In this document: positions 16,006 to 24,363 of the stretch, piece by piece
How the letters are laid out: the number at the start of each line of letters is the position of its first letter
Numbering within the stretch: position 1 is the first letter of the stretch
Assembly (NCBI GenBank): GCA_014860005.1
Contig: JACZKP010000147.1
Coordinates: 1 to 38,614 of the forward strand
Direction of reading: 5' to 3'
Length of the DNA: 38,614 bases
Source: Verrucomicrobiota bacterium
GTDB taxonomy: Bacteria > Verrucomicrobiota > Verrucomicrobiae > Limisphaerales > UBA11358
The notes under the pieces: model-generated
Told to the model about the DNA's origin: nothing
The model's database searches: none
Seen by the model: the letters and a program-made list of their open reading frames with translations, nothing else
Program-made: the position numbers and the translations under genes

Positions 16006-16611
16006 ATGAGAACAAAAACACTGGCAATTGCGGCTGCCTTCCTTGCCGCAGGGCTCGCCTCCTCAGTGGCGCAATCCAACGTTTATTCGTTGAACGTTGT
16101 AGGCTACGTAAACGTTCCCCTGAGTGCGGGATTTAATCTTATCGCCAATCCGCTTAGTTCGGGAGACAACACCCTTGACACGGTAATCCCGGATGCAGGG
16201 TTCGGTGACACAATCTACCTGTATGAGGCAGGGGCGTTTGTCAGCAGTACTTATCTGGGTAACTGGACGCCAAATCTGTTATTGGCTCCGGGCACAGGAG
16301 CGTTTTACTTGTCGGGTTCTGCCGCCACGAATACATTTGTTGGCGAAGTGATGCAGGGGGATCTGACGAATCCTATCCCGACGGGATTCTCGCTGAAGGC
16401 ATCGCAGGTGCCGCAGTCCGACACGCTGGATAATCTCGATTTCCCTGCTGGGTTTGGGGATACGGTTTATTTCTACCGTGGTGGAGCTTATGTCTCCTCC
16501 ACATACTTGGGTTCATGGGTTCCGGAGCTCAGTCCCGCAGTGGGCGAGGGCTTTTGGGTGCTTAGTAGTGCGGGGGCCCAATGGACGAGAAGTTTCTCAG
16601 TTGAACCGTAA
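16006..16611 (+). CDS. Small secreted two-repeat surface protein
   Basis: A 201-residue exported protein. Residues 1-23 are a signal peptide (MRTKTLAIAAAFLAAGLASS, cleavage after VAQ). The mature start SNVYSLNVVGYVNVPL is one I associate with abundant exported proteins of Verrucomicrobiota. The body contains two related halves: FNLIANPLSSGDNTLD...GFGDTIYLYEAGAFVSSTYLG and FSLKASQVPQSDTLDNLD...GFGDTVYFYRGGAYVSSTYLG. The same plan is recognisable in the repeated module of the 902-residue protein. It follows a good promoter and precedes a PEP-CTERM gene by 60 bases, with a terminator after that gene. Function unknown. ATG 16006 is chosen since it gives the signal peptide. Confidence 0.8.
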   Translation: MRTKTLAIAAAFLAAGLASSVAQSNVYSLNVVGYVNVPLSAGFNLIANPLSSGDNTLDTVIPDAGFGDTIYLYEAGAFVSSTYLGNWTPNLLLAPGTGAFYLSGSAATNTFVGEVMQGDLTNPIPTGFSLKASQVPQSDTLDNLDFPAGFGDTVYFYRGGAYVSSTYLGSWVPELSPAVGEGFWVLSSAGAQWTRSFSVEP

Positions 16612-16671
16612 TATTCCTGTTGAACCAAGTAATTAAATAATCAAAACACACAACGACAAAGACAAAACCCT

Positions 16672-17220
16672 ATGAAAAAATCACTATTGACACTAGGCTG
16701 CCTGTTGGTTGGTGCGGTCGCCTATGGCCAAGGAACAATAAACTTTGCGAACATTGCTGGTGCGGCTGTGAACGCGCCGGTTACGCAAAATGACGGGCTG
16801 ACTCGCCTTGCTGGTGCCCAGTTCCAAGTGCAGTTGCTTGCCGGGAGCAGTGCAGATTCTTTGACGGCCATCGCGACGGCGCCATTCCAAACAGGTGGTG
16901 GTGCGGGATACTTCGTCGGTGGCACTCAAGTAGTTCCCGGAGTTGCAGGGGGAGCTACTGCGTGGGTTCAGATTCTAGCATGGGACACGACAGCAGGCGC
17001 ATCATACGCGGCTGCCCTCGCATCTGGGATGGATAATGTATACGGCTTTTCAGGCATATTCTCCGTTGTGACTGGGAACCCAAATGCAGAGCCACCCGGA
17101 ACTCCTGCTCTCTTGACAGGTTTGGAGAGCTTTAGTTTGGTCGTAGTTCCCGAACCTTCCACCATCGCGTTGGCAGGTTTGGGTCTAGCGGGCTTGCTGC
17201 TGTTCCGTCGCCGCAAGTAA
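16672..17220 (+). CDS. PEP-CTERM sorting-domain protein
   Basis: A 182-residue exported protein. Residues 1-20 are a signal peptide (KKSLLTLGCLLVGAVAYGQ). The mature domain starts GTINFANIAGAAVNAPV and is rich in Gly, Ala and Thr, with no enzyme motifs. Residues 159-182 form a textbook PEP-CTERM tail: VPEPST, hydrophobic IALAGLGLAGLLLF, and RRRK. Such tails direct cleavage by an exosortase in the inner membrane and delivery to the cell surface or exopolysaccharide. Sixty bases separate it from the preceding gene, and a strong terminator follows, so the two genes likely form one transcript. Confidence 0.88.
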   Translation: MKKSLLTLGCLLVGAVAYGQGTINFANIAGAAVNAPVTQNDGLTRLAGAQFQVQLLAGSSADSLTAIATAPFQTGGGAGYFVGGTQVVPGVAGGATAWVQILAWDTTAGASYAAALASGMDNVYGFSGIFSVVTGNPNAEPPGTPALLTGLESFSLVVVPEPSTIALAGLGLAGLLLFRRRK

Positions 17221-17238
17221 TAGCCAATCAATTCATCA

Positions 17239-17264
17239 GCCCCGGAGCAATCCGGGGCATTTTT
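17239..17264 (+). terminator. Rho-independent terminator after the PEP-CTERM gene
   Basis: An 8-bp perfect stem GCCCCGGA / TCCGGGGC with a GCAA tetraloop is followed by ATTTTT, 18 bases after the stop codon. It ends the transcription unit that begins at 15946. Confidence 0.85.
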
Positions 17265-17402
17265 ATTGCCAATCCGTTTGCGCGTTGGGGATAACTGTGA
17301 GACTGATCCTCTCGATTGATCAACAATGCAGACATCAATTCAGATATCTCGATGATTGACACTGCCCCATGCTCCATTACGATGCTGCCGTTGATCGAGC
17401 TT

Positions 17403-17477
17403 GGCGCGTTCGTCTATCGGCTAGGACACGGCCCTCTCAAGGCTGAAAGACGGGTTCGATTCCCGTACGCGCTACCA
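17403..17477 (+). tRNA. tRNA-Glu (anticodon CTC)
   Basis: The sequence folds as a full cloverleaf: acceptor arm GGCGCGT/ACGCGCT with a G-U first pair, D arm, anticodon stem GGCC/GGCT with loop CTCTCAA giving anticodon CTC, T arm GACGGGTTCGATTCCCGT, discriminator A and an encoded CCA end (17475-17477). The TTCGTCTA and AGGACAC elements are typical of bacterial tRNA-Glu. It reads GAG codons. Confidence 0.93.
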
Positions 17478-17559
17478 CTCCCATGAGATCAGTGGTAACG
17501 GTTGAGAGTGATGTGTAACGAAGAATGTTCAGTAATGCACCATCAAGCATGGACCGCTA

Positions 17560-17922
17560 ATGACGCCGTTCCAGATCATTTTCACCCCGACGAGTGCCGC
17601 CGAACTGGCGCGCATGCCCAAGGAACTGCAACTCCAGATTCTCGGTGAGTTCCGCGGCCTTCCGCAGCAGGTCATCGGCACGGAACTGGATGACTTTGGC
17701 AAACTGGAACGCGGCGGGCGCACGCTGCATCGTTTTCGCGTCGGCGACTACCGGGTTTACTTCGAACGCCACGATTTGGGTGTGCTCGTGCATCGGATTC
17801 TCAGCCGCAACACATTGAAGGATTTTCTCTATCGCTCCGGTTTGAAGCTCGAAGAGGATGCCGCGTTGCAGGAGAATCCGAAGTTTTGGGAAATGATCGC
17901 CGCAGCGAAAACCGGCAAGTGA
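17560..17922 (+). CDS. RelE/ParE-family toxin-like protein, solitary
   Basis: A 120-residue protein with the RelE/ParE pattern: an N-terminal strand QIIFTPTSAAELARMPKELQ, a central FRVGDYRVYFERHDLGVLVHRIL and SRNTLKDFLYR. In this superfamily the members either cleave mRNA at the ribosome (RelE) or poison gyrase (ParE); which applies here cannot be told. Antitoxin genes normally lie directly beside the toxin. Upstream there are only 82 bases to the tRNA-Glu gene, and downstream the next gene is convergent, so no partner is visible. It may be an orphan or degenerate toxin. ATG 17560 starts directly at the conserved strand. Confidence 0.75.
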   Translation: MTPFQIIFTPTSAAELARMPKELQLQILGEFRGLPQQVIGTELDDFGKLERGGRTLHRFRVGDYRVYFERHDLGVLVHRILSRNTLKDFLYRSGLKLEEDAALQENPKFWEMIAAAKTGK

Positions 17923-17969
17923 CAGCAGATTGAACATTCGGGATTCCTGTGGGAAAGCAGAGCAGGGGG

Positions 17970-17991
17970 GCACTGGAACAGTATCCAGTGC
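17970..17991. terminator. Hairpin between convergent genes
   Basis: GCACTGGA (17970-17977) and TCCAGTGC (17984-17991) form a perfect 8-bp stem with a 6-base loop. It lies between the convergent ends of the RelE-like gene (17922) and the DUF819 gene (18029). There is no clear U-tract, so its use as a two-way terminator is an inference. Confidence 0.45.
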
Positions 17992-18028
17992 ATTTCCTTG
18001 CATGACCGGCCGGATGCTTTGACCGTGG

Positions 18029-19222
18029 TTACTGGCTGAACAGCCGACGCAGGGTTTCGGCCACCAGAATGCCAACAAACGTGCCGATGACGTAACCCCA
18101 AATCCCCACCAACAAGGCCGGCAAAACGAGTTTTGACCAACCGCGAGAAATCGCCATGGCCGCAGCGGAAGGAGCGCCACCCAGGGTCGCGTTTACGCTG
18201 ACGAGCAGTTCTTCCAGATTCAGCTTGAGAAGCTTCCCCACCAGGAGGGTGAAGAGGAGGTTGGTCAACGCCATCACCAGACAGAAGGCAAACAACTCCG
18301 GTATATTCTTCACCACCTCCACGAAGTCCGCCCGCAAGCCAATGACGAAGAAGAACAGGTAAAGCAGATACATGCCGAGGTCCTCGGCTCCCTGAATCTT
18401 CTCCATTCGCCGGGGAAACACGGTGGTGATGGCCACGGTCAGAAACGTGATCAGCAAGTAGCGATTGCCAATGACCGATTGAACGATCTTTGAATCAAAT
18501 TGCCCTTTGAGCGCACCGGTCACGAGAGTCGAAACGCCAGCCACGGCAAATGCGATCGCCAGCGCCTTCGCAATATCGAGCAGGGAAATCTCCTTGGGCC
18601 GCCAGTGGTGCGCGGCCAGTTTGGCGACGTCCTCCTTGTCGCCCTGCAAGGAGTGGGGGTGCGAATAATGGCGTCGGAAAAACCGGCTGCCCGCCATAAT
18701 CAGCATCACGGCAAACATGCCCGCCATGATGAAATTGTCCGCCACCAGGAGTGGATTGGTGACGTTCTCGCTGATCTGATAGGAATCCTTGAGGGCGACG
18801 AAATTGACGCCGCCGCCGATGTAACTGCCGGTCATGATGCCCGCAACTTCAAGAATCTGCCCAATGCGCTCGCGAAAAAGGATTGCCGCCAGAAACGCGC
18901 CGATGACCGTGCCCAGCGCGGCAATGTGAAAGGCCAGCAACATCGGACCCGTCTCGCGCAGAATGCGGGCGAGGTTGGCGCGGAACAGCAGCAGCGGAAT
19001 TGCCACCGGCACGAGATAGTCATCCACCAAATCATACGAAGCTGCGCTGATGGGCATAATGTTGAAGTTGGAAAGCAACATGCCGATGAGCAAGGCCAGC
19101 ACGGGGCCACTTAGCTTTGCCGCCCATCTGTAGGTTTGCTCCAGATAAATGCAGGCCGCCGTGCCGCCGACGATCAATGCCCAGATGGGCCAGACATTCT
19201 CCGGGGTGATGAGCAAATTCAT
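18029..19222 (-). CDS. DUF819-family membrane transporter
   Basis: A 397-residue integral membrane protein with about eleven hydrophobic helices. Family features of DUF819 (YjcL-like) are visible: VAIPLLLFRANL in the first third, GSYIGGGVNFVAL, a central loop rich in His and charges, LFFFVIGLRADF, and near the end NATLGGAPSAAAMAISRGW. These proteins are thought to be secondary transporters; the substrate is not established. ATG 19222 (MNLLITPENVWPIWAL) is chosen because it leads directly into the first helix; the frame stays open 24 codons upstream. Confidence 0.82.
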   Translation of the reverse strand: MNLLITPENVWPIWALIVGGTAACIYLEQTYRWAAKLSGPVLALLIGMLLSNFNIMPISAASYDLVDDYLVPVAIPLLLFRANLARILRETGPMLLAFHIAALGTVIGAFLAAILFRERIGQILEVAGIMTGSYIGGGVNFVALKDSYQISENVTNPLLVADNFIMAGMFAVMLIMAGSRFFRRHYSHPHSLQGDKEDVAKLAAHHWRPKEISLLDIAKALAIAFAVAGVSTLVTGALKGQFDSKIVQSVIGNRYLLITFLTVAITTVFPRRMEKIQGAEDLGMYLLYLFFFVIGLRADFVEVVKNIPELFAFCLVMALTNLLFTLLVGKLLKLNLEELLVSVNATLGGAPSAAAMAISRGWSKLVLPALLVGIWGYVIGTFVGILVAETLRRLFSQ

Positions 19223-19443
19223 GAAGCGGTCTTGGGCGTTGATGCTTGCGCGCTTTGCTGACTGAAAAGGCCGATCTTGGGAGACGCGCAACAATGCGGC
19301 AAGCTGATGGGCCGAACTGGGATAATCACCGGCGCAGTTTGCTGGCTGTCGCTTGGGTCGTCAATCCGTTGATGCGAGTGATGGATGGAATCTGAACAGT
19401 GCTGTGTCTTGGCGTGGATCATCAATCCGGCTATCATTTGCCC

Positions 19444-19830
19444 ATGCCAGTCTTCTATGAGTGTCAGCGATGCACCGCCTGTTGTCGGTGGCCGGGCCAG
19501 GTAAGTCTTGGCGACGGCGAGATTGCCCGGATGGCAACTTTCAAGCTGATCACGGAGCACGAGTTCATTCAGCGTTATACAAGATTGCGGGAGGACCGCC
19601 GCGGCCTTGCGTTGGCGGAGAAGCCCAATGGCGAGTGCATTTTTCTCGAAGGCAACGACTGTGCCGTGCAACCCGTGAAGCCGCAGCAATGCCGTGATTT
19701 TCCGAACCTGTGGAACTTCCCCGGCTTTGAACAGACTTGTCGTGCGCTTCCACGCATTGCGGGCGAGGAGGAATATCAGCGGCTGGTGGCGCAGGCGACC
19801 GGACGCAACGGGGCATCCAAAGCCCTGTGA
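19444..19830 (+). CDS. YkgJ-family cysteine-cluster protein
   Basis: A 128-residue soluble protein with the YkgJ/UPF0153 cysteine cluster: CQRCTACC (Cys7, 10, 13, 14) at the N-terminus and further cysteines at 65, 73, 83 and 99, including GECIFLEGNDC and PQQCRDFP. The cysteines are thought to bind zinc or an Fe-S cluster; the physiological role of the family is uncertain. ATG 19444 is chosen because the conserved part starts at MPVFYECQRC. It lies between the divergent DUF819 gene and the convergent fmt gene and is not in an obvious operon. Confidence 0.82.
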   Translation: MPVFYECQRCTACCRWPGQVSLGDGEIARMATFKLITEHEFIQRYTRLREDRRGLALAEKPNGECIFLEGNDCAVQPVKPQQCRDFPNLWNFPGFEQTCRALPRIAGEEEYQRLVAQATGRNGASKAL

Positions 19831-19875
19831 ACCGGCCGGTTTCGGTATGCGGATTTGCCGGGTAACGATACCCGT

Positions 19876-20844
19876 TCAAACAATCGGAGGCGACGTGCTG
19901 GCAACTATCTGCCCCGGTTTCAGCGGATGACCGGCGAGGAATTCCTGCGACGTGAGGCGACGCCCACCTTCAAGCTGTAGTGAAGTGATGCGCAGGGCAT
20001 CGTGACCACAGCCAATCACAATCCCGTTCTTGTCGGCGACCAGAATTTCCCCCGGCGTTCCCGGTTGCGGAACAACTTCACTCACCCAGAGTTTCAAGAG
20101 TCGGGCTTGCGGTGTTGCTGGTAGAAAGGTGAACGCGCCAGGCCAGGGTGTAAACGCTCGCACACGATTCCAGATTGTTCGTGCCGGCAAATGCCAGTCA
20201 ATCCGCCCATGCTCCTTTTTGATCTTCGTCGCATAAGACACGCCCTCTGCCGGCTGCGGACGTGGCTGGATGCTGCCAGTCACATAATCCGGGATTGTTT
20301 CTACCAGCAGTTCCGCGCCAAGTTGTGCGAGGCGGTCGTGGAGTGTCTGGGCGTTATCCGTCGAATGAATCGGCGTGACGCGTTGAGAAATGATGTCGCC
20401 CGTGTCGAGGCCGGCATCCATCTTCATGATGGTCACGCCGGTTTCCATTTCGTCGTTGAGAATGGCCCACTGAATTGGAGCCGCCCCGCGGTATTTGGGC
20501 AGGAGCGAAGTGTGGACGTTCAGGCAACCAAAACACGGCAAATCCAGCAGGCTTTGGGGCAGAATCTGGCCATAGGCTGCCACGGCGATGAGGTCGGGCT
20601 GCATGGCTTGCAACCCGGCAATGAAGTTTTCGTCCCGCGCCTTTTCGGGCTGGAGGACTGGGATGTCTGCGTCCAAAGCGATTCGCTTGACGGGCGAGGG
20701 TTGCAGTTTGAGTTCGCGACCCTTTGGGCGATCCGGTTGCGTGACCACGGCAACGACCTGAAATGTCGGCTCACGTAACAAGGCGGCCAGGCTGACCGCA
20801 GCCAGTTCCGGAGTGCCCATGAAAATGATTCGCAACAAACCCAT
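19876..20844 (-). CDS. fmt: Methionyl-tRNA formyltransferase
   Basis: A 322-residue enzyme that transfers a formyl group from 10-formyl-tetrahydrofolate to methionyl-tRNA for translation initiation. N-terminal formyltransferase domain (about 1-190): IIFMGTPELA at the start, catalytic Asn109 and His111 in the LNVHTSLLPKYRGAAP region, and Asp147 in MDAGLDTGD, spaced as in E. coli Fmt (106, 108, 144). The C-terminal OB-fold domain (about 215-315) contains the tRNA-contacting part, starting KEHGRIDW. Length is normal (310-320). It is the last gene of the minus-strand run nnr - membrane protein - adk - fmt; a def gene, its frequent neighbour, is not here. Confidence 0.95.
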   Translation of the reverse strand: MGLLRIIFMGTPELAAVSLAALLREPTFQVVAVVTQPDRPKGRELKLQPSPVKRIALDADIPVLQPEKARDENFIAGLQAMQPDLIAVAAYGQILPQSLLDLPCFGCLNVHTSLLPKYRGAAPIQWAILNDEMETGVTIMKMDAGLDTGDIISQRVTPIHSTDNAQTLHDRLAQLGAELLVETIPDYVTGSIQPRPQPAEGVSYATKIKKEHGRIDWHLPARTIWNRVRAFTPWPGAFTFLPATPQARLLKLWVSEVVPQPGTPGEILVADKNGIVIGCGHDALRITSLQLEGGRRLTSQEFLAGHPLKPGQIVASTSPPIV

Positions 20845-20940
20845 GCGGCAGGAGAATCAAAATCGCCGGCCGGAAAAAGGAAAAAATGGGACACACGCCT
20901 CGGTGATTCCTCACGGGGCAGCCAATCCTGACCTGGGGCA

Positions 20941-21528
20941 TCAGGAAACCACCTTGTCCACGTAGCGCAGCAAGTCACGCAGGACCTGGATGGGCGTTTT
21001 CGTTGAATCAATGCGATGGACCAGTTTCTTGCCGTAATGATTCAGCACGGGTTTGGTTTCTCCGTCGTAAATCTTCAGCCGGTCACGGATGACATCCAAG
21101 TTGGCATCATCGAGCCGGTTTTCGCGCAATGCTCGCCGCTGCAACCGCTGAACCATGGCGTCAAGATTCGTGCAATGCAGATAGAATATCGCTCGCACGT
21201 CGAGCGTGTCGCTGAGCATCTCCGCCTGGCTGACATTACGGGGCAGGCCGTCCAACACCAGCGTGTCTTCCTTGGGATTGAACCGTCCGCTGCGCTCGCA
21301 ACCCTTGATGAAATCGCGCCACAATTGCACCGTGGGTTTGTCCGGCACCAACTGTCCGCGGCTGGAATACTCCAGGAAAACCTTGCCGAGCGGACTGCTG
21401 GCCGTCAGCGAGCGAAACACGTCGCCACAGGCGCAGTGGAAAAAGTTGGGGATCGTGCCAAGGATTTTTCCCTGGGTGCCTTTGCCCGCGCCGGGCGCGC
21501 CAAACAACAGTATCGTGCGGTACTTCAT
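20941..21528 (-). CDS. adk: Adenylate kinase (short-LID type)
   Basis: A 195-residue nucleoside monophosphate kinase that equilibrates ATP, AMP and ADP. P-loop GAPGAGKGTQ at 10-19, AMP-site CACGDVFR (32-39), the DGLPRN motif at 93-98 (usually DGFPR), and RRALRENRLDD around 131-141, where the LID domain is only a short loop, without the zinc or long LID insert. Length matches the short-LID class (about 190). Most substrate contacts are present, but a different nucleotide preference (UMP/CMP type) cannot be excluded. It is 96 bases upstream of fmt and 107 downstream of the membrane protein gene. Confidence 0.85.
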   Translation of the reverse strand: MKYRTILLFGAPGAGKGTQGKILGTIPNFFHCACGDVFRSLTASSPLGKVFLEYSSRGQLVPDKPTVQLWRDFIKGCERSGRFNPKEDTLVLDGLPRNVSQAEMLSDTLDVRAIFYLHCTNLDAMVQRLQRRALRENRLDDANLDVIRDRLKIYDGETKPVLNHYGKKLVHRIDSTKTPIQVLRDLLRYVDKVVS

Positions 21529-21635
21529 GAGCAGCGAGAGTTCGGGGTCAAGCCGTTGGTTGGGTGGTGACGGAGCAAGTGAGTCTTTGCCGGAAGGACG
21601 GCTGCGAGATCGTTCAAACCTGAAACCTCCATCTG

Positions 21636-22595
21636 TCAGGCGTCTTTGTGTTTGAGCCGGATCTCCTGGATTTCGGCAAAAGCGATGGTGACTTCGGAAG
21701 TCGCTGCCCCTTTGCGAACTTCCACATGCATGTCGTTGGCAGCAATGCGCGTAATGCGGTTCACCGTGTATTCGCCTCGTGCCGATTTGATCTGCAAAAC
21801 CATGTCCTTGTCGGCATCGCGCCGGACGATGCCGAAGAAACCCACGAACTTCGTTTCAATGAACCGGCGGTTGAACGTGAACTGTCCGCGCTGAAATATT
21901 TGAGGTTGTGGCGCCGCAGAGGCTGGTGCCGCCTGCGGGCGTGCGAGCGACAGGCCAGCGTGGCCGGGCTCGGCTGTATCGCCTGTGGCTGGGGCATGCA
22001 TGCCTTCTTCTCCGGGGGCGGCTTCTTCGGCGGGCGGTGTCTCGGTTGGTACATCTTGAGCCGCCTCCATGCGCGTGGGCAGACAGAGAAACACGATGGG
22101 GCCGATGACCGGCGCCACGGCGGCGATGCCGCACACCATGCCGGGGGGATAAGCGCGGATCAGGGAAATCTCGTAGCCCGCGTAGATGTTGGCCGCATAC
22201 AGCAGCAGCATGACCGCCAGACCGACCGAAGATCCAAACAAAGCCCCCAGTAACGAACCTTTGACAGGGCGTTCCAAGCGGGGCGGAGGCTTGATCACGA
22301 CCTCGGTTTTTTTGAGCCTTTCCTCGTCCGAAACCTCGATATAAGGCTCGGCAAATGGCGCGAGCCGCGCATCCTTGAGCAACTCCTGCAAGGTGACTTG
22401 AGCCAGGTTGGTCCATGCCACTCTTTGATAGTTGCCTTGGGAAACCTTGATGTTCACGCCATCCGCGGTGGCTGGCAGAATGATTTCGCCGGTGAGGGTC
22501 GAACCATCGAGGAGTTGGAACGTGTCCGCCCGGACAACGCCCGTGAGGCACACACACAGCCAAAGGCCCAAAATTACTGGATAAAGCCTGCGCAC
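21636..22595 (-). CDS. Membrane protein with N-terminal exported domain, unknown function
   Basis: A 319-residue protein. GTG 22595 is chosen: it gives a signal peptide (RRLYPVILGLWLCVCLTGVV, cleavage after RA) and has AGGA about 10 bases upstream. The frame stays open further upstream but there it is antisense-shifted over the nnr gene. The mature start DTFQLLDGSTLTGEIILP and the following 60 residues form a small domain; then come two transmembrane helices (LFGSSVGLAVMLLLYAANIYA and VCGIAAVAPVIGPIVFLCL), an acidic/Pro-rich linker, and a C-terminal beta-rich domain ending RLKHKDA. I do not recognise a family. Confidence 0.65.
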   Translation of the reverse strand: MRRLYPVILGLWLCVCLTGVVRADTFQLLDGSTLTGEIILPATADGVNIKVSQGNYQRVAWTNLAQVTLQELLKDARLAPFAEPYIEVSDEERLKKTEVVIKPPPRLERPVKGSLLGALFGSSVGLAVMLLLYAANIYAGYEISLIRAYPPGMVCGIAAVAPVIGPIVFLCLPTRMEAAQDVPTETPPAEEAAPGEEGMHAPATGDTAEPGHAGLSLARPQAAPASAAPQPQIFQRGQFTFNRRFIETKFVGFFGIVRRDADKDMVLQIKSARGEYTVNRITRIAANDMHVEVRKGAATSEVTIAFAEIQEIRLKHKDA

Positions 22596-22743
22596 AGGTT
22601 GTTTTCCTAACAGATGCCTGCGGCTAAAGGAAGAAAAATTCCCGGCCAATCTCGGTGGGTCGGTGGCGAGATGTCCACGCGTGCGGGTTAGACGATTGTT
22701 TGTCCAAATGCCCAGCAGTTGCCAGGTTGCACTGGGGCTGCAC

Positions 22744-24156
22744 TCAAAACGCGTTGCCAAGTTGCGCCAGTAGCTCCTCCACGATCCAATTCTTGCGCGC
22801 GGCCTGTAGGGCGTCGGCAACTGCTCCGTGCTGCCAGACGGCGTAACGGAGCGTTCGGCACGCGTCGCTTTGGAGACTGGGCTGCGCGAGCAGTCCGGCC
22901 AGGAAGCCTGCCAGCACGTCGCCACTGCCACCCTGTGCGAGATGGGGATTGCCGGATGGGTTCACGAAAACCTCGCCAGTGCTGCGCCCGACCAACGATT
23001 GATGTCCTTTGAGTGTCACCCAACAATCGCCGAAGCTGCGCGAGAGTTCACGCATCGCTTGCAGGCGATCCCCTTGAACTTCCTGCACGCTGATTTTCAG
23101 CAGGCGGGCGGCTTCACCCGGGTGGGGCGTAATGACGCGGAGTCCAGTCCGCGGCGTTGCTTCCGGCGGCAGCCAGTCCAGCGCGCTGGCATCCACGATG
23201 ATCGGTTGCGGCGATTCCCACCACAACCGGCGCGTCATTGATTTTATTTCCTCCGGCAGGTCCGGCGCGGCCAGTCCCGGCCCAATCAGAATCGCGCTGA
23301 ATTCGCCCGGCAGTCCATCCGCTGGTCGCCACGGTTTCACCATCACGGACTGCAATTGGGCCGCGACAGGGTGAAGGACCGGTTCATGAGTGAAAAGTGT
23401 GATCAGCCCCGGTTGCGCCCGTTGCGCTCCGCGCGCGGCGAGCACCGCGGCCCCGTGATAACCCAGACTGCCCGCGACGATGGCAAGATGGCCGAAGCTG
23501 CCTTTGTGAGCGGCGACCGGACGACGCGGTGGAAAACCGGAGAAATCTTCCGGCAACGTCCATTGAAGTTCGCCGCCGTGTGGGCAGGTTGCCAAACCAA
23601 CGTCCGCCGCCGCTTCCAGCCGCCCGACAAATGGCCAGGCGTCAGGGCACAACATGCCTTGCTTGGGCGCTCCAACGGTCAGTGTAATTGAGGCCTCAAT
23701 CGCTGCCCCGTGTGTTTCGCCAGTCTCCGCATTCAAGCCCGATGGCACGTCCACCGACAGCACGCGGAGTTGGGCCTGATTGATTCGTTCGATGAATTTG
23801 ACCCACGCTTGATCCAATGGGCGGTTCAACCCGATGCCGAACAGTCCGTCAATGATCAGCGCTGGCCGACGGGCAAGGGCAGATTCCAGTTTGGGAAAGT
23901 CTGTTGCCGGCGACATGACTTCAATCATGGCCATACGCCGATCATCCAAGTGCTCTTTCGCGGCGCGGACGTCATCGCCGTTGTGACCCTTGCCGGCGAG
24001 CAGCAGAATCTTGTCGCCAGACTGTGTCATTTGCCGAGCAACTCGCGCCACTTGGATGCCTACGCGGCGGATGACTTCCGCTTCCGTCTGGCCGGCGGCC
24101 CAAGTGATTCTTTCCCAATCGCGCATCTGGGCAAGGCTGATGACAGGCACTGACAT
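22744..24156 (-). CDS. nnr: Bifunctional NAD(P)H-hydrate epimerase / ADP-dependent dehydratase
   Basis: A 470-residue fusion that repairs damaged NADH/NADPH hydrates (NADHX, NADPHX). The N-terminal epimerase domain (about 1-205) has GKGHNGDD (55-62), IDGLFGIGL with Asp103, DVPSG (136-140) and TVGAPKQGM. The C-terminal ribokinase-like dehydratase domain (about 215-465) has HKGSFGHLAIVAGS, VITPHPGEAARLL (341-353) and GGSGDVLAG (409-417) with catalytic Asp413. Length (usually about 490) and domain order are typical. It is the first gene of the run towards adk and fmt, 148 bases upstream of the membrane-protein gene. The first residues of the divergent SGNH gene frame overlap only its upstream region. 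Confidence 0.93.
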   Translation of the reverse strand: MSVPVISLAQMRDWERITWAAGQTEAEVIRRVGIQVARVARQMTQSGDKILLLAGKGHNGDDVRAAKEHLDDRRMAMIEVMSPATDFPKLESALARRPALIIDGLFGIGLNRPLDQAWVKFIERINQAQLRVLSVDVPSGLNAETGETHGAAIEASITLTVGAPKQGMLCPDAWPFVGRLEAAADVGLATCPHGGELQWTLPEDFSGFPPRRPVAAHKGSFGHLAIVAGSLGYHGAAVLAARGAQRAQPGLITLFTHEPVLHPVAAQLQSVMVKPWRPADGLPGEFSAILIGPGLAAPDLPEEIKSMTRRLWWESPQPIIVDASALDWLPPEATPRTGLRVITPHPGEAARLLKISVQEVQGDRLQAMRELSRSFGDCWVTLKGHQSLVGRSTGEVFVNPSGNPHLAQGGSGDVLAGFLAGLLAQPSLQSDACRTLRYAVWQHGAVADALQAARKNWIVEELLAQLGNAF

Positions 24157-24363
24157 GGCGGCAAGTTACAGAGCACCACGAAGAACGAAAGATGAAATCC
24201 GGGCTTGGGGACGCGGATTCAATTTCTCTTCGCTCACCGCATTTGTCACCGCACTGGACAGGGCAGGGAACGTCAGATTAAATCCGCACTTGAGTTTTGC
24301 CGCCGCGTGGAGTGCGTCGCTCGCCTTGCCAGCGGGGCTCACAATGGAACAACCGTTTTCCAG

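Noticed and set aside
17403..17477. tRNA-Glu as an attachment site of an integrated element
   Set aside because: I could not find a direct repeat of the tRNA 3' end within the window, nor an integrase gene.
22596..22931. Upstream 112-codon extension of the 21636 membrane-protein frame
   Set aside because: It overlaps the 3' part of nnr on the same strand, has a composition unlike a signal-bearing start, and GTG 22595 with AGGA upstream gives a proper signal peptide.
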